The notes under the pieces: model-generated
The model's input: only the letters and a program-made list of their open reading frames with translations
Database searches by the model: none
Told to the model about the DNA's origin: nothing
Made by a program: the position numbers and the translations under genes
Shown: one piece after another, positions 17,577-26,956 of the stretch
Layout of the letters: each line of letters begins with the position of its first letter
How positions within the stretch are numbered: the stretch's first letter is position 1
Assembly: GCA_023410055.1 (NCBI GenBank)
Contig: JAEYQK010000118.1
Span: 1 to 64,000 of the forward strand
Direction: 5' to 3'
Length of the DNA stretch: 64,000 nt
Source: Acidobacteriota bacterium
GTDB lineage: Bacteria; Acidobacteriota; Terriglobia; Terriglobales; Acidobacteriaceae

Positions 17577-18641
17577 GTGAGTCTGAATACATTCATCATC
17601 GTAACGATCGTGAAGATCGTGATTGCGCTTGCGGTGCTGCTGACCATCGTGGCGTACACGGTGTGGTTTGAGCGAAAACTGGTCGGTCGCATTCAGAACC
17701 GTTGGGGGCCCTCCCGCGTCGGCCCCTTCGGCCTGCTGCAACCGTTGGCCGACGGCCTGAAATTCATCTTCAAAGAAGACATCACGCCGCCGTACGTGAA
17801 CAAGCCGCTGTATCTATTGGCGCCGCTGCTATCGCTTTCGCTGGCTCTGACGTCGATCGCGGTGATCCCTATCGGTGGCATCGTAGACATAAAAGGTGTC
17901 AATACGCCTCTGCAGGTCACGGGCGTGATGGACAACGGGCAGGCGGCGGATATCAATATCGGATTGCTGATCATCCTTGGCATCACGTCGGTCGCCGTTT
18001 ACGGTGTGGCCCTGGCAGGTTGGTCGTCTAACAGCAAGTACTCGCTGCTTGGTTCGTTGCGTGCCGGTGCGCAGATGGTCAGCTACGAAGTTGCACTTGG
18101 GCTTTCGCTCATCGGCGTACTGATGTTCGCCGGCAGTTTCAGCCTGCGCGATATTGTTCAGTCGCAATCGGGAACTTGGTACGGCTTCATTCCGAAGTGG
18201 AACTTGTTCAAGGGGCAGTTCGTCGCATTCTTTATCTATCTGTGCGCGGCCTATGCCGAGACGAACCGCGTTCCGTTCGATTTGCCTGAAGCTGAAACCG
18301 AACTCGTTGCCGGGTATCACACCGAATACAGCTCGATGAAGTTCGCCATGTTCTTCATGGCGGAATACGCGAACATGGTGACAGTCGCGTGCCTAGCCTC
18401 CCTGCTCTTTCTGGGCGGGTGGAACGGGCCGCTGTTCGGGCCGCCGATCCTGCAATACTTTTTGCCGGTATTCTGGTTCGGCTTGAGAGTGTTCTTCTTC
18501 ATTTTCTTGTACGTCTGGGTGCGCGGAACGCTGCCGCGTTTCCGTTACGACCAGTTGATGGGATTCACGTGGAAGGTTCTGCTGCCACTAGCGTTGGCGA
18601 ATATCGCCATCACAGGCCTGGTGGTTGCGCTGAGAAGTTAA
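17577..18641 (+). CDS. nuoH: NADH-quinone oxidoreductase subunit H
   Basis: NuoH is the membrane subunit that forms the heel of complex I and part of the quinone channel. The product has 354 residues and about eight helices. Conserved motifs are ERKLVGRIQNRWGPSRVGPFGLLQPLADGLKF and the acidic loop AETNRVPFDLPEAETELVAGYHTEYSS. The GTG at 17577 is chosen because it starts just before the first helix; the open frame extends upstream into nuoG with a non-homologous stretch. NuoI would usually follow but is absent; nuoJ starts 15 bp later. Confidence 0.94.
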   Translation: MSLNTFIIVTIVKIVIALAVLLTIVAYTVWFERKLVGRIQNRWGPSRVGPFGLLQPLADGLKFIFKEDITPPYVNKPLYLLAPLLSLSLALTSIAVIPIGGIVDIKGVNTPLQVTGVMDNGQAADINIGLLIILGITSVAVYGVALAGWSSNSKYSLLGSLRAGAQMVSYEVALGLSLIGVLMFAGSFSLRDIVQSQSGTWYGFIPKWNLFKGQFVAFFIYLCAAYAETNRVPFDLPEAETELVAGYHTEYSSMKFAMFFMAEYANMVTVACLASLLFLGGWNGPLFGPPILQYFLPVFWFGLRVFFFIFLYVWVRGTLPRFRYDQLMGFTWKVLLPLALANIAITGLVVALRS

Positions 18642-18656
18642 AGAGAAGCTAATACG

Positions 18657-19157
18657 ATGCTTCATTACATATTGTTCTTCATCTTCGCGGCATTGGCTGT
18701 AGGCGGGGCAATTAGCCTGCTCGCGCAACGGCATCCGATCGCAAGCGCGCTATCGCTGATCGTAGTGATGGGCTCGCTGGCGGGCGAATATATGCTGCTC
18801 GGCGCCGAGTTCGTAGCCGCGATTCAGGTGATCGTCTACGCCGGCGCAATCATGGTGCTGTTCGTCTTCACTATCATGTTGTTAAATGCCGGCGAAGAGG
18901 AGCACAGCCGAGGCAGCAAGGTCGCCGTGATTCTTGGTGTCCCTGCGATGGTCGTTGCTCTCGTTCTCGGCACGTGGATTCTGGTTGCTCACAATCCCAC
19001 GAACGCACCGGTCGGGGTAGGGGCGCTCTACGGTTCGGCGGAGAAGATTGGCGATCTTCTGTTCAAACCGTTTCTGCTGCCGTTTGAAATTACGTCCGTG
19101 CTGATCCTGATCGCCATCATGGGTGCCGTCGTGCTGGCGCGAAGGGAGGATCGCTGA
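18657..19157 (+). CDS. nuoJ: NADH-quinone oxidoreductase subunit J
   Basis: This 166-residue membrane subunit has five helices. It contains the conserved segment EFVAAIQVIVYAGAIMVLFVFTIMLLN, which includes the pi-bulge helix important for coupling. It overlaps nuoK by one base (TGATG). Confidence 0.94.
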   Translation: MLHYILFFIFAALAVGGAISLLAQRHPIASALSLIVVMGSLAGEYMLLGAEFVAAIQVIVYAGAIMVLFVFTIMLLNAGEEEHSRGSKVAVILGVPAMVVALVLGTWILVAHNPTNAPVGVGALYGSAEKIGDLLFKPFLLPFEITSVLILIAIMGAVVLARREDR

Positions 19158-19459
19158 TGATTCCTCTTTCGTTCTACCTCGTGCTTAGCGCGTTTCTTTT
19201 CGCCTCTGGCGTTGCTGGTTTTCTGATCAAGCGCAACATCATCACGATCTTCATGTCGATCGAGTTGATGCTCAACGCCGTGAATCTGTCGTTCGTGGCG
19301 TTCGCGGCGCATTGGCAGATGCTGAACGGTCAAGTCTTCGTGTTCTTCGTCATGGTCGTCGCTGCGGCTGAAGCGGCCGTTGGACTGGCCATCATTATTT
19401 CCGTTTATCGCACGCGCGAGACCCTTAATGTGGACCGCGTGGATTTGTTGAAACTATGA
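19157..19459 (+). CDS. nuoK: NADH-quinone oxidoreductase subunit K
   Basis: This 100-residue protein has three membrane helices and is homologous to MrpC antiporter subunits. The conserved glutamates are present in SIELMLNAVNLSFVAF and AAAEAAVGLAI. Start and stop overlap nuoJ and nuoL, so it is translationally coupled. Confidence 0.95.
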   Translation: MIPLSFYLVLSAFLFASGVAGFLIKRNIITIFMSIELMLNAVNLSFVAFAAHWQMLNGQVFVFFVMVVAAAEAAVGLAIIISVYRTRETLNVDRVDLLKL

Positions 19460-21420
19460 GTCTGCATCTCTGGCTAATTCCGGTTCTGTGTCTCGCAGGC
19501 GCCGCTATTAACGGCCTCTTCGGAAGGCACTTTCCAAAGCGCCTCGTGAGCGCCGTTGCACTCGCGTTTCCGGGCGCGGCACTGGCGTGGGCCATCGTCT
19601 GCGCGGCGAAGGCCAGCCTGCCCTACTCCGAATCGCACGGAACGTGGCTCGCTGTCGGCTCTTTTTCCGTTCCCTTTGGTTTCTATCTAGACCAGCTCTC
19701 GACCGTGATGCTGCTCGTCGTAACCGGCGTGGGCTTTCTGATCCACGTTTACTCGGTCGGATACATGGCGCATGAAGGCGGCTACTACAGGTTCTTCTCG
19801 TATTTGAACCTGTTCATGTTCTTCATGTTGATGCTGGTGCTCTCGGACAACTACCTGCTGATGTTCGTCGGGTGGGAAGGCGTCGGTCTCGCGTCGTACT
19901 TGCTGATAGGCTTCTTCTTCCTTCGCGATTCAGCCGCAAGCGCGGGCAAGAAGGCGTTCATCGTTAACCGCGTCGGCGACTTCGGATTCCTGATCGCGCT
20001 GTTCCTGATGATCAAACACTTCGGCTCGCTGAACTTCGATGCCGTGTTCAGCAAGGTTGCCGACTATCCAGTTGAGACTGCCGGAATCGGACTGATGACC
20101 GCCATCGGGCTGTTGCTGATGGTCGGTGCGGCTGGAAAATCCGCACAGCTGCCGCTCTACGTTTGGCTGCCGGACGCGATGGAAGGTCCGACACCCGTAT
20201 CCGCTTTGATCCATGCCGCGACGATGGTCACCGCTGGCGTGTACATGGTGGCGAGATCGAACGCGATCTTCTTCCGGTCGCCTACCGCTCTGACCGTAGT
20301 AGCTATCGTCGGTACTCTGACGGCGATTTTCGCTGCCACCATCGGTATGGTCCAAACCGACATCAAGCGCGTGCTGGCGTATTCGACTATTTCGCAGCTC
20401 GGTTACATGTTCATGGCCTGCGGCGTTGCAGCGTTCTCAGCTGGCATCTTCCACCTGATGACCCACGCGTTCTTCAAGGCCCTGCTCTTCCTAGCGGCCG
20501 GTTCTGTGATTCACGCTCTCGGCGGCGAGCAGGACATGCGCAAGATGGGCGGTCTCCGAAAGCGGATACCCTGGACATTCTGGACGATGACAATGGCCAC
20601 GTTCGCCATTGCCGGAATTCCGGGCTTCAGCGGCTTCTTCTCCAAAGACGAGATTCTGGCGAGTGCCTACGGCGCGTCCTGGATCTACTGGGCGGTAGGC
20701 TGCCTCACTGCCGGTCTGACTTCCTTCTACATGTTCCGCCTCTGGTTCATGACCTTCTTCGGCGACTTCCGCGGTGCGGAGACCGTCGGCGCCGAGCACA
20801 AAGGCCATGGACACGCCGAGCATCTGGAAGCCGAACACGGACACATTCACGAGAGCCCGAAGGTCATGACCATTCCACTGACGATTCTGGCTGTACTCTC
20901 GGTGGTCGGCGGATACATCGGCGTTCCGGCCATACTGGGTGGCTCCAACCACTTTGGGCATTTCGTTGAGGCCGTTTATCACCGCCCCGAAGGTGCAGAG
21001 ATGGCTGCAGAGGTCGCAAACCACTCGCTCGAATGGCTACTGATGGGCGGCGCAACGGCAGCCGGTCTCATCGGACTCTTCTTCGCATGGCTGATGTACT
21101 ACAAGCGCACTGACCTGCCCCGGAAGGTCGTGCAGAAACTCGGTAGCGTTTACCGAGCCGTCGTCGGCAAGTACTACGTGGACGAACTCTACCAGGCTGC
21201 CATCGTCAAACCCCTGCTGTTGGGTTCGACTGAGATTCTTTGGCATGGCGTGGACCAGACCGTCATTGACGGGACCATCAATAACACTGCCGACGCTGCC
21301 CGTGACGTATCTGATGGATTGCGCCACATGCAATCCGGCAACATTCGCTCGTACGCCGGATGGGTCGCCTTTGGCGCAGCCATCGTGCTGGCTTTCATGA
21401 TTTGGATGGGAGTGAAATGA
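19456..21420 (+). CDS. nuoL: NADH-quinone oxidoreductase subunit L
   Basis: This 654-residue antiporter-like subunit is at the distal end of the membrane arm and bears the long lateral helix. Conserved motifs include FVGWEGVGLASYLLIGFFF, the WLPDAMEGPTPVSALIHAATMV pumping signature and AYSTISQLGYMFMACG. A His/Glu-rich cytoplasmic-type loop (GHGHAEHLEAEHGHIHE, about nt 20805-20855) is inserted before the last helices. It overlaps nuoM as ATGA. Confidence 0.95.
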   Translation: MSLHLWLIPVLCLAGAAINGLFGRHFPKRLVSAVALAFPGAALAWAIVCAAKASLPYSESHGTWLAVGSFSVPFGFYLDQLSTVMLLVVTGVGFLIHVYSVGYMAHEGGYYRFFSYLNLFMFFMLMLVLSDNYLLMFVGWEGVGLASYLLIGFFFLRDSAASAGKKAFIVNRVGDFGFLIALFLMIKHFGSLNFDAVFSKVADYPVETAGIGLMTAIGLLLMVGAAGKSAQLPLYVWLPDAMEGPTPVSALIHAATMVTAGVYMVARSNAIFFRSPTALTVVAIVGTLTAIFAATIGMVQTDIKRVLAYSTISQLGYMFMACGVAAFSAGIFHLMTHAFFKALLFLAAGSVIHALGGEQDMRKMGGLRKRIPWTFWTMTMATFAIAGIPGFSGFFSKDEILASAYGASWIYWAVGCLTAGLTSFYMFRLWFMTFFGDFRGAETVGAEHKGHGHAEHLEAEHGHIHESPKVMTIPLTILAVLSVVGGYIGVPAILGGSNHFGHFVEAVYHRPEGAEMAAEVANHSLEWLLMGGATAAGLIGLFFAWLMYYKRTDLPRKVVQKLGSVYRAVVGKYYVDELYQAAIVKPLLLGSTEILWHGVDQTVIDGTINNTADAARDVSDGLRHMQSGNIRSYAGWVAFGAAIVLAFMIWMGVK

Positions 21421-22931
21421 ACTTCTCACCCCTGAACGACTACATATTGACAATTGTCACCTTTACCCCGCTGGCGGGAGCGATACTACTGATGTTCTTC
21501 CCGCGCCGCGACCGGGATATCCGGTGGTTCACGCTGGCGGTATCGCTGCTGACCTTCGTTCTGTCTCTGCACCTGCCTGCGCATTTCGATAGCACCAAGG
21601 GCTTTCAGTTCGAGACGAACGTCAGGTGGATAACGAGCCCCAACATCCACTACCATCTTGCTGTCGATGGCGTGTCGATGTGGCTGGTAGTGCTCACGAC
21701 ATTCCTTACGCCGCTTTGTGTTCTGATTTCGTGGAAGTCGGTGCATGACCGCGTCAAGGAATTCTTTATCCTGCTGCTGGTGCTGCAAACCGCCCTCATC
21801 GGCGTCTTCATTGCATTGGATCTCTTCCTGTTCTACTTCTTCTGGGAAGGCACGCTGATCCCGATGGCGCTGCTGATCGGAATGTACGGCCATGAGCGCC
21901 GAATATACGCGGCAGTCAAATTCTTCCTTTACACGATGGTTGCGTCGGTGTTCATGCTCGCCGCGATCATCTGGCTCTACGCCCAGACCAACAGCTTCGA
22001 CTTCATCGACATTCAGAAGGCGATCCAGGCAGGGCAGGTGCCCGGATTCGCCGCAGCGGCGCCATGGCTGTTCCTCGGCTTCTTTATCGCATTCGCGGTG
22101 AAGGTCCCGCTATTCCCGCTGCATACGTGGCTGCCCGACGCCCACGTGGAGGCGCCAACGGCAGGTTCAGTGCTCCTCGCGGGCGTGCTCCTGAAGATGG
22201 GCACTTACGGTATGCTGCGCTTCAACCTCGGGCTCTTCCCCGAACAGGCGCGGCACAATGCGCCATGGATCATCGCACTGGCCATCATTGGTATCATCTA
22301 TGGCGCACTTGTCGCGATGGTGCAGCCCAATTTGAAGAAACTGGTTGCCTACTCATCGGTCAGTCATCTCGGATTCGTCGTTCTCGGCATTTTCAGCTTC
22401 ACCCAGATCGGATTGGCCGGTGCCGTCTTCGTAATGCTTGCGCACGGTGTATCGACGGGTGCGCTGTTCATGCTCTGCGGCATTCTCTACGAACGTCGTC
22501 ATACGTACGACATTAAGGAATTCGGTGGACTGGCCACACCCATGCCTGTCTACGCGACCTTCTTCTTGTTCATCGTGCTCGCCTCGGTCGGCTTGCCGCT
22601 GCTGAATGGCTTCATCGGTGAATTCCTCGTTCTGAGCGGCGCCTTCCAGGCGAAGGCAATCTACGGAGTGCTGGCCGCCACAGGCGTGATCTGGAGCGCT
22701 GGATACTTGCTCTGGATGTACCAGCGCGTGTTCTACGGAAAGATCACGCACGACGTGAATTCAGCTGTGCCGGACCTTAGCGGTCGCGAGCAGGCGGCCT
22801 TGTGGCCAGTAGCAGTAGCCGCATTGGTAATGGGCGTAGTCCCCTTGCTCTGGCTCAGCGACATCAACCCGGCGGTCCAGAACGTGATTCAGCCCGTTGT
22901 ACAGATGACGACGCAGGTGATGGGACGATAA
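21417..22931 (+). CDS. nuoM: NADH-quinone oxidoreductase subunit M
   Basis: This is the second antiporter-like membrane subunit, 504 residues and about 14 helices. It has the FFWEGTLIPMALLIGMYG motif and the pumping signature HTWLPDAHVEAPTAGSVLLAGVLLKMGTYG, with AYSSVSHLGFVVLG further on. ATG 21417 overlaps the nuoL stop. The longer open frame from 21360 would run inside nuoL and has no family similarity. NuoN starts directly after the stop. Confidence 0.95.
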   Translation: MNFSPLNDYILTIVTFTPLAGAILLMFFPRRDRDIRWFTLAVSLLTFVLSLHLPAHFDSTKGFQFETNVRWITSPNIHYHLAVDGVSMWLVVLTTFLTPLCVLISWKSVHDRVKEFFILLLVLQTALIGVFIALDLFLFYFFWEGTLIPMALLIGMYGHERRIYAAVKFFLYTMVASVFMLAAIIWLYAQTNSFDFIDIQKAIQAGQVPGFAAAAPWLFLGFFIAFAVKVPLFPLHTWLPDAHVEAPTAGSVLLAGVLLKMGTYGMLRFNLGLFPEQARHNAPWIIALAIIGIIYGALVAMVQPNLKKLVAYSSVSHLGFVVLGIFSFTQIGLAGAVFVMLAHGVSTGALFMLCGILYERRHTYDIKEFGGLATPMPVYATFFLFIVLASVGLPLLNGFIGEFLVLSGAFQAKAIYGVLAATGVIWSAGYLLWMYQRVFYGKITHDVNSAVPDLSGREQAALWPVAVAALVMGVVPLLWLSDINPAVQNVIQPVVQMTTQVMGR

Positions 22932-24404
22932 ATGATTCCCACAAGCATAGATTACTTAAGCATCCTTCCTGAACTCATACTCAGCGTCTTTGGGATTCTT
23001 GTGATGATCATCGAGCCGCTTCTTGGTCGCGACAATGATCGCAAGGCTCTCGGCTTCGTTGCCTTTATAGGCGCAGCGCTCGCGGTCGGGTCAACTTTCG
23101 TGCAGGCGCACATTCTCAACGCAAACGGACAAGGCCCGGTTAGCACGTTCTCCGGCATGGTCCGAATCGATGCCTTCGCGATCTTCTTTCATTTCGTTGT
23201 TACCGTTATCGCCGCCGTCGTGATTCTCGCCTCTTTCGAGTACCTGAAGGTGCAGAAGCTTCGTGCCGGAGAATATTACGGACTGATCCTGTTTAGCACC
23301 GTCGGCATGGCTCTGATGTCGTCTGCCGTCGAACTGGTGCTCGTGTTCATCGCCCTCGAGATTTCCTCGATCGCAACCTACGTCCTCGCCGGATTCCGGC
23401 GCCGTTCCGCAACCAGCATAGAGTCATCGCTGAAGTATTTTTTGCTTGGGTCCTTCGCGACCGCGTTCTTCCTCTACGGCGTTGCGCTGATGTTCGGCGC
23501 CACAGGCAAAACGAACATCTACGAGATCGCGACGCAGCTGCAGGGGCATGTCCCGACACTGGCCTACGTAGCCGTTGCGTTGATGATCGTCGGACTCGGG
23601 TTTAAGGTGGCCGCCGCTCCTTTTCACGTCTGGACGCCCGACGTTTACGAAGGCGCTCCGTCCCCTGTTGTTGCACTAATGTCGACTGGCCCGAAGGCGG
23701 CCGCCTTTGCGGTACTGCTGCGAGTACTGTTCGCCGCATCTGCACCCGGATGGTTCTGGATTATCTGGACCACTGCTGTCCTCTCGATGTTCATTGGCAA
23801 CATTGGAGCCCTAGTCCAGAACAGCGTTAAGCGTATGCTGGCGTACTCGTCGATTGCACACGCCGGTTATCTCCTTGTTGCCTTTGCAGCGCTGCCGAAG
23901 GGTGGCAACTACGACATCGGTGTTTCAGCTGCAATGTTCTACGCCGCCTCTTACGCCGCGATGAACGTCGGCGCATTCATCGTCATCAGCCACTTCGGAT
24001 CTCTTGACGAGCGCTACGTCACCATCGACGACTATGCCGGACTTGGGCGACGTCAGCCGATACTTGCACTTATCCTGACCATCTTCCTGATGTCCTTGAT
24101 TGGGATACCGATCACTGGTGGCTTCTTCGCCAAGTTCTACGTTTTCAGCGCGGCCCTGAAAGCCAATCTCGTCGGTCTTGTCATACTGGGCGTAATTAAC
24201 AGCGCGATCGGAGCTTACTATTACCTACGGGTCATCGTTGCGATGTACATGCGCGATCCACGCGAAGGCGTGCCGGTCACCCGCATTCCGATCAGCGTTG
24301 CCTGCTCGCTTGCCGTTTCAGTTATCGCTACGATTTACCTTGGCGTTCTGCCTGGACATGTGCTGGATTTCGCCGTCAAGTCGGCCCAGCAGATGCTCAA
24401 GTAG
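22932..24404 (+). CDS. nuoN: NADH-quinone oxidoreductase subunit N
   Basis: This is the third antiporter-like membrane subunit (490 residues), next to NuoK in the complex. Key segments are LVFIALEISSIATYVLAGFRRRS, the pumping motif FHVWTPDVYEGAPSPVVALMSTGPKAA and AYSSIAHAGYLLVAFAALP. It is the last gene of the operon and is convergent with the ABC permease gene 33 bp away. No clear terminator was seen in that gap. Confidence 0.95.
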   Translation: MIPTSIDYLSILPELILSVFGILVMIIEPLLGRDNDRKALGFVAFIGAALAVGSTFVQAHILNANGQGPVSTFSGMVRIDAFAIFFHFVVTVIAAVVILASFEYLKVQKLRAGEYYGLILFSTVGMALMSSAVELVLVFIALEISSIATYVLAGFRRRSATSIESSLKYFLLGSFATAFFLYGVALMFGATGKTNIYEIATQLQGHVPTLAYVAVALMIVGLGFKVAAAPFHVWTPDVYEGAPSPVVALMSTGPKAAAFAVLLRVLFAASAPGWFWIIWTTAVLSMFIGNIGALVQNSVKRMLAYSSIAHAGYLLVAFAALPKGGNYDIGVSAAMFYAASYAAMNVGAFIVISHFGSLDERYVTIDDYAGLGRRQPILALILTIFLMSLIGIPITGGFFAKFYVFSAALKANLVGLVILGVINSAIGAYYYLRVIVAMYMRDPREGVPVTRIPISVACSLAVSVIATIYLGVLPGHVLDFAVKSAQQMLK

Positions 24405-24437
24405 CAATTGCCGACAACAGCAGAGAGGGACTTCTTC

Positions 24438-25154
24438 TTACTCGATGGCAACGGCTATGTCTCTGTAAGAAAACAGCCAAGAGGCTAGAGCCCAGAGAAT
24501 CGCCGAATCTAGCAACGCCCAGAAAACGCTGCTCCAGACTGTATCCCAGCCCGTGGTGCTGCCCGCTGAGAAACTGAGAATGCCATCCATAAGGTAATAA
24601 ACCGGCAGGATTTGGGACCATGCGCCTGCGGAAATGTGGGCAGCAATAGCGGGAGTCCCAAGGGCGAAGGCCGTTGCCGCAGTCGCGAACAGTGGGCTCA
24701 AGAAGGTTGAGAAGAACATCGCCACGGTCGCCGTGACCACAAAAGAGGTCATCAGTACGAGGATGACCCACCACAGTTGCGATTGTGTAAGGCCTGCGTT
24801 GCGAAACATCAGCGAGCCAGTGATGCCCATTGCGACACAGTACAGCGCGCCCGAGATGAGGACTCCAAGCAGAAGGCTGAAGATATAGTGGGGGCGACTG
24901 ATGCCTTTAGACAACACTGCGAGAATCCTGCGCGATTTTCGTTCGTTATAGATGGCCGATGCCGACAGGAACGCAATGAAAGCTATTCCGTACACGGCCT
25001 GAGTCTTGAGGAAGAAGACGACATCATCGCTTACCAGCTTGTCGGTCCCGAGACCCGCGGCAAGGCTGCTGCCGATGACCCAGAGCATCAGCACGATGAG
25101 AGGCCACCGCTGTTCGCGGATGAAGTTGGTCGCAATGACGAAGGTGGGCGTCAT
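24438..25154 (-). CDS. ABC-2 type transporter permease
   Basis: This 238-residue protein has six predicted membrane helices and the topology of ABC-2 export permeases. A cytoplasmic loop YNERKSRRILAVLSKGISRPHYIFSLLLG matches the coupling-helix region. It overlaps the upstream ATPase gene by four bases (ATGA), so the two form one exporter. The substrate cannot be inferred. Confidence 0.82.
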   Translation of the reverse strand: MTPTFVIATNFIREQRWPLIVLMLWVIGSSLAAGLGTDKLVSDDVVFFLKTQAVYGIAFIAFLSASAIYNERKSRRILAVLSKGISRPHYIFSLLLGVLISGALYCVAMGITGSLMFRNAGLTQSQLWWVILVLMTSFVVTATVAMFFSTFLSPLFATAATAFALGTPAIAAHISAGAWSQILPVYYLMDGILSFSAGSTTGWDTVWSSVFWALLDSAILWALASWLFSYRDIAVAIE

Positions 25155-26110
25155 CGGCTCGAACCTTGAGCACGAGTGCCCACGCGCGAGACTAGTCGCT
25201 GCGGGCGAGCCGGTCCGACACTCGAAGTTAGTTGGACGAACAACTCTTCCAGGGTCCGGCGCACCGGATTGACGCGAGTCACTTCTCCGCCTGCATTCCA
25301 GATTCGCTGAATCGTCCGTTGTACGTCGGAACTCGGGACGATGAAACGGTAACCCGACTCGATCGCTTCCGCCTCGGGAATCACGTCCAGATTGCAGCCG
25401 GTCGCGATGATCTCGGAGGCATTACTAGATTCGAGCAACTTACTTGTGCGACCGACGCGCACTAATCGACCGCGGTTCAAAATGGCAATTCGATCACAAA
25501 TCAGCTCGATCTCGGAAAGAAGATGTGAGCTGAGAAATATCGTTTTTCCAGCGTTCCTAGCGGCCAACAGAATCTCGCGAACAGCCACCCGGTTCAGAGG
25601 ATCCAGCGCAGACGTAGGTTCATCCAGAATCAGCAGTTCCGGATTGTTCACCAGTGCTTGAGCCAACCCGACGCGTTGGAGCATTCCACGCGAGAACTTG
25701 CCTATGTTTCTGCTGCCATCATTCTCAAGGTCTACTGCTTGAAGCACCTGTCGAACATTTCTTGCGAGTTGAGGATCGTGCATACCATTCAACTCGCCGT
25801 AGAGGCGAATCAGTTTGCATGCGGACCGATGATAGAGGGCTACGTGCTCGGCGAGGAATCCCACACGACGGCGAGTCCTGGCGTGTCCGAACGGTCGCCC
25901 AAGAAGGGTTCCGGCACCGCTGGTCGGTCGCATGAAGCCCATTGCGAGATGAATTGCTGTGGTCTTTCCGGCACCGTTGGGACCGAGGAAGCCAAAGATC
26001 TCCCCCTGCTCGACAGTCAGGTTGAAATCGTCTAGGGCCTGAATACTGCGCCTATTCCAGACGGAGTTGTACGTCTTTGTGACACCGACGAATTGCAGTA
26101 CGGGCGCCAA
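25151..26110 (-). CDS. ABC transporter ATP-binding protein
   Basis: This is the nucleotide-binding subunit of the exporter. The 319-residue protein has Walker A GPNGAGKTT, signature FSRGMLQRVGLAQALV, Walker B LLILDEPTSAL and the switch histidine in LSSHLL. A C-terminal extension of about 100 residues is of the type seen in drug or lipid exporter ATPases. The start is TTG at 26110 (LAPVLQFVGVTKTY). It is followed by its permease with a four-base overlap. Confidence 0.9.
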   Translation of the reverse strand: MAPVLQFVGVTKTYNSVWNRRSIQALDDFNLTVEQGEIFGFLGPNGAGKTTAIHLAMGFMRPTSGAGTLLGRPFGHARTRRRVGFLAEHVALYHRSACKLIRLYGELNGMHDPQLARNVRQVLQAVDLENDGSRNIGKFSRGMLQRVGLAQALVNNPELLILDEPTSALDPLNRVAVREILLAARNAGKTIFLSSHLLSEIELICDRIAILNRGRLVRVGRTSKLLESSNASEIIATGCNLDVIPEAEAIESGYRFIVPSSDVQRTIQRIWNAGGEVTRVNPVRRTLEELFVQLTSSVGPARPQRLVSRVGTRAQGSSR

Positions 26111-26196
26111 GACACACTAGTTTCACTTTGGCGTGGCCGGAACGCAAGTCACGGGCGCGGTATGGCGGAGGTGGCAGCGACGGAGTTTAGGTAGTA

Positions 26197-26212
26197 CCCC
26201 CTCCCCCTACCC
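26197..26212. repeat. C-rich (G-rich on minus) tract
   Basis: CCCCCTCCCCCTACCC on the plus strand gives three G-runs on the minus strand, followed by ATTTTTGTAAGTACTGGC on the plus side. It may be part of a dispersed element; only one copy is in this window. Confidence 0.35.
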
Positions 26213-26512
26213 TGATTTTTGTAAGTACTGGCAAACAAATAACTTAGCCAGCGTCACTGTGGCAGGTTGTGGACGTAAGTGTATGAACGACAAAGACTTA
26301 CCGTCTGCGACTGACTGTTTGGCGAATGCGAGCGGCACGAACCAGCTGCTACATCCAGAGTAGCAGAGTGAAACCACCAAACCCGACATCGGCACCGTGA
26401 CGGTAAGTTATTGATTTAGCAGACGAATAGCTGCTCACTCGCAACGGCGATGGGTTGACAGGATGCCAGCGCCGGGCCTGAAGCTGTGGACACGCAAGTT
26501 CACCAACAGCAA

Positions 26513-26533
26513 AGCCCCCGGTGTACGGGGGCT
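26513..26533 (-). terminator. Intrinsic terminator of the atp F0 operon
   Basis: On the minus strand AGCCCCCG pairs with CGGGGGCT around a 5-nt loop and is followed by TTTGCTGTT. It lies 26 bases past the atpE stop. Confidence 0.75.
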
Positions 26534-26558
26534 CGATTGCCGAACTGAGTTCGTCAGC

Positions 26559-26873
26559 TTACTTTACAACCTTCACGAAGATGATAACGAGGGTGAACAG
26601 CACGAGCGACTCGATGAAGGCGAGACCAAGAATCAGGGCAAGCTGAATTCCAGGGCGGGCGGCAGGATTGCGAGCCAAGCCTTCGCAGGCGGAGGAAGCG
26701 ACCTTCGACTGCCCAAGTGCTGCTAGCGCAACGGCGAGGGCCATAGCGAAACCAGAGGTGATTGCAACCCAGTTGACTGAGCTGGCGGCTGGGGCCGCGG
26801 CCTCAGTCTGCGCCAGGGCCGGCATTGCGACTAGAATTACGACGGCCAAGAGAACGAACATCAGTTTACGCAT
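26559..26873 (-). CDS. atpE: ATP synthase F0 subunit c, with N-terminal signal peptide
   Basis: Subunit c forms the rotating ring of F0. The 104-residue product starts with a signal peptide (MRKLMFVLLAVVILVAMPALAQ) and an Ala-rich spacer, then the two-helix hairpin. The polar loop is EGLARNPAARP, and the ion-carrying glutamate is in GLAFIESLVLFTLVI. A Gln in ALAALGQSK and Ser after the Glu are shared with sodium-type rings, but the Thr and Tyr that normally complete that site are replaced by Leu and Phe, so coupling-ion specificity is uncertain. It is the last gene of the F0 cluster. Confidence 0.92.
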   Translation of the reverse strand: MRKLMFVLLAVVILVAMPALAQTEAAAPAASSVNWVAITSGFAMALAVALAALGQSKVASSACEGLARNPAARPGIQLALILGLAFIESLVLFTLVIIFVKVVK

Positions 26874-26956
26874 TGTGTTTCTCCTTCTATGAATCGCGAT
26901 CAGTGGGTGGTTGGCACCATCCTCTTACAGGCGCCCTCACGCTGAAAGCGGAACCT

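Larger units (their letters stand above)
26111..26558. other. 448-bp intergenic region between atpE and the ABC operon
   Basis: It contains a C-rich tract (26197-26212) and the atpE terminator (26513-26533). A 76-codon frame at 26133-26363 has no ribosome site, no family resemblance and low-complexity composition, so it is not called. The promoter of the ABC operon should lie here, but no strong match was seen. Confidence 0.45.

Noticed and set aside
26133..26363. 76-codon plus-strand ORF in the atpE-ABC gap
   Set aside because: No ribosome site, no family-like pattern, and it spans the C-rich tract.
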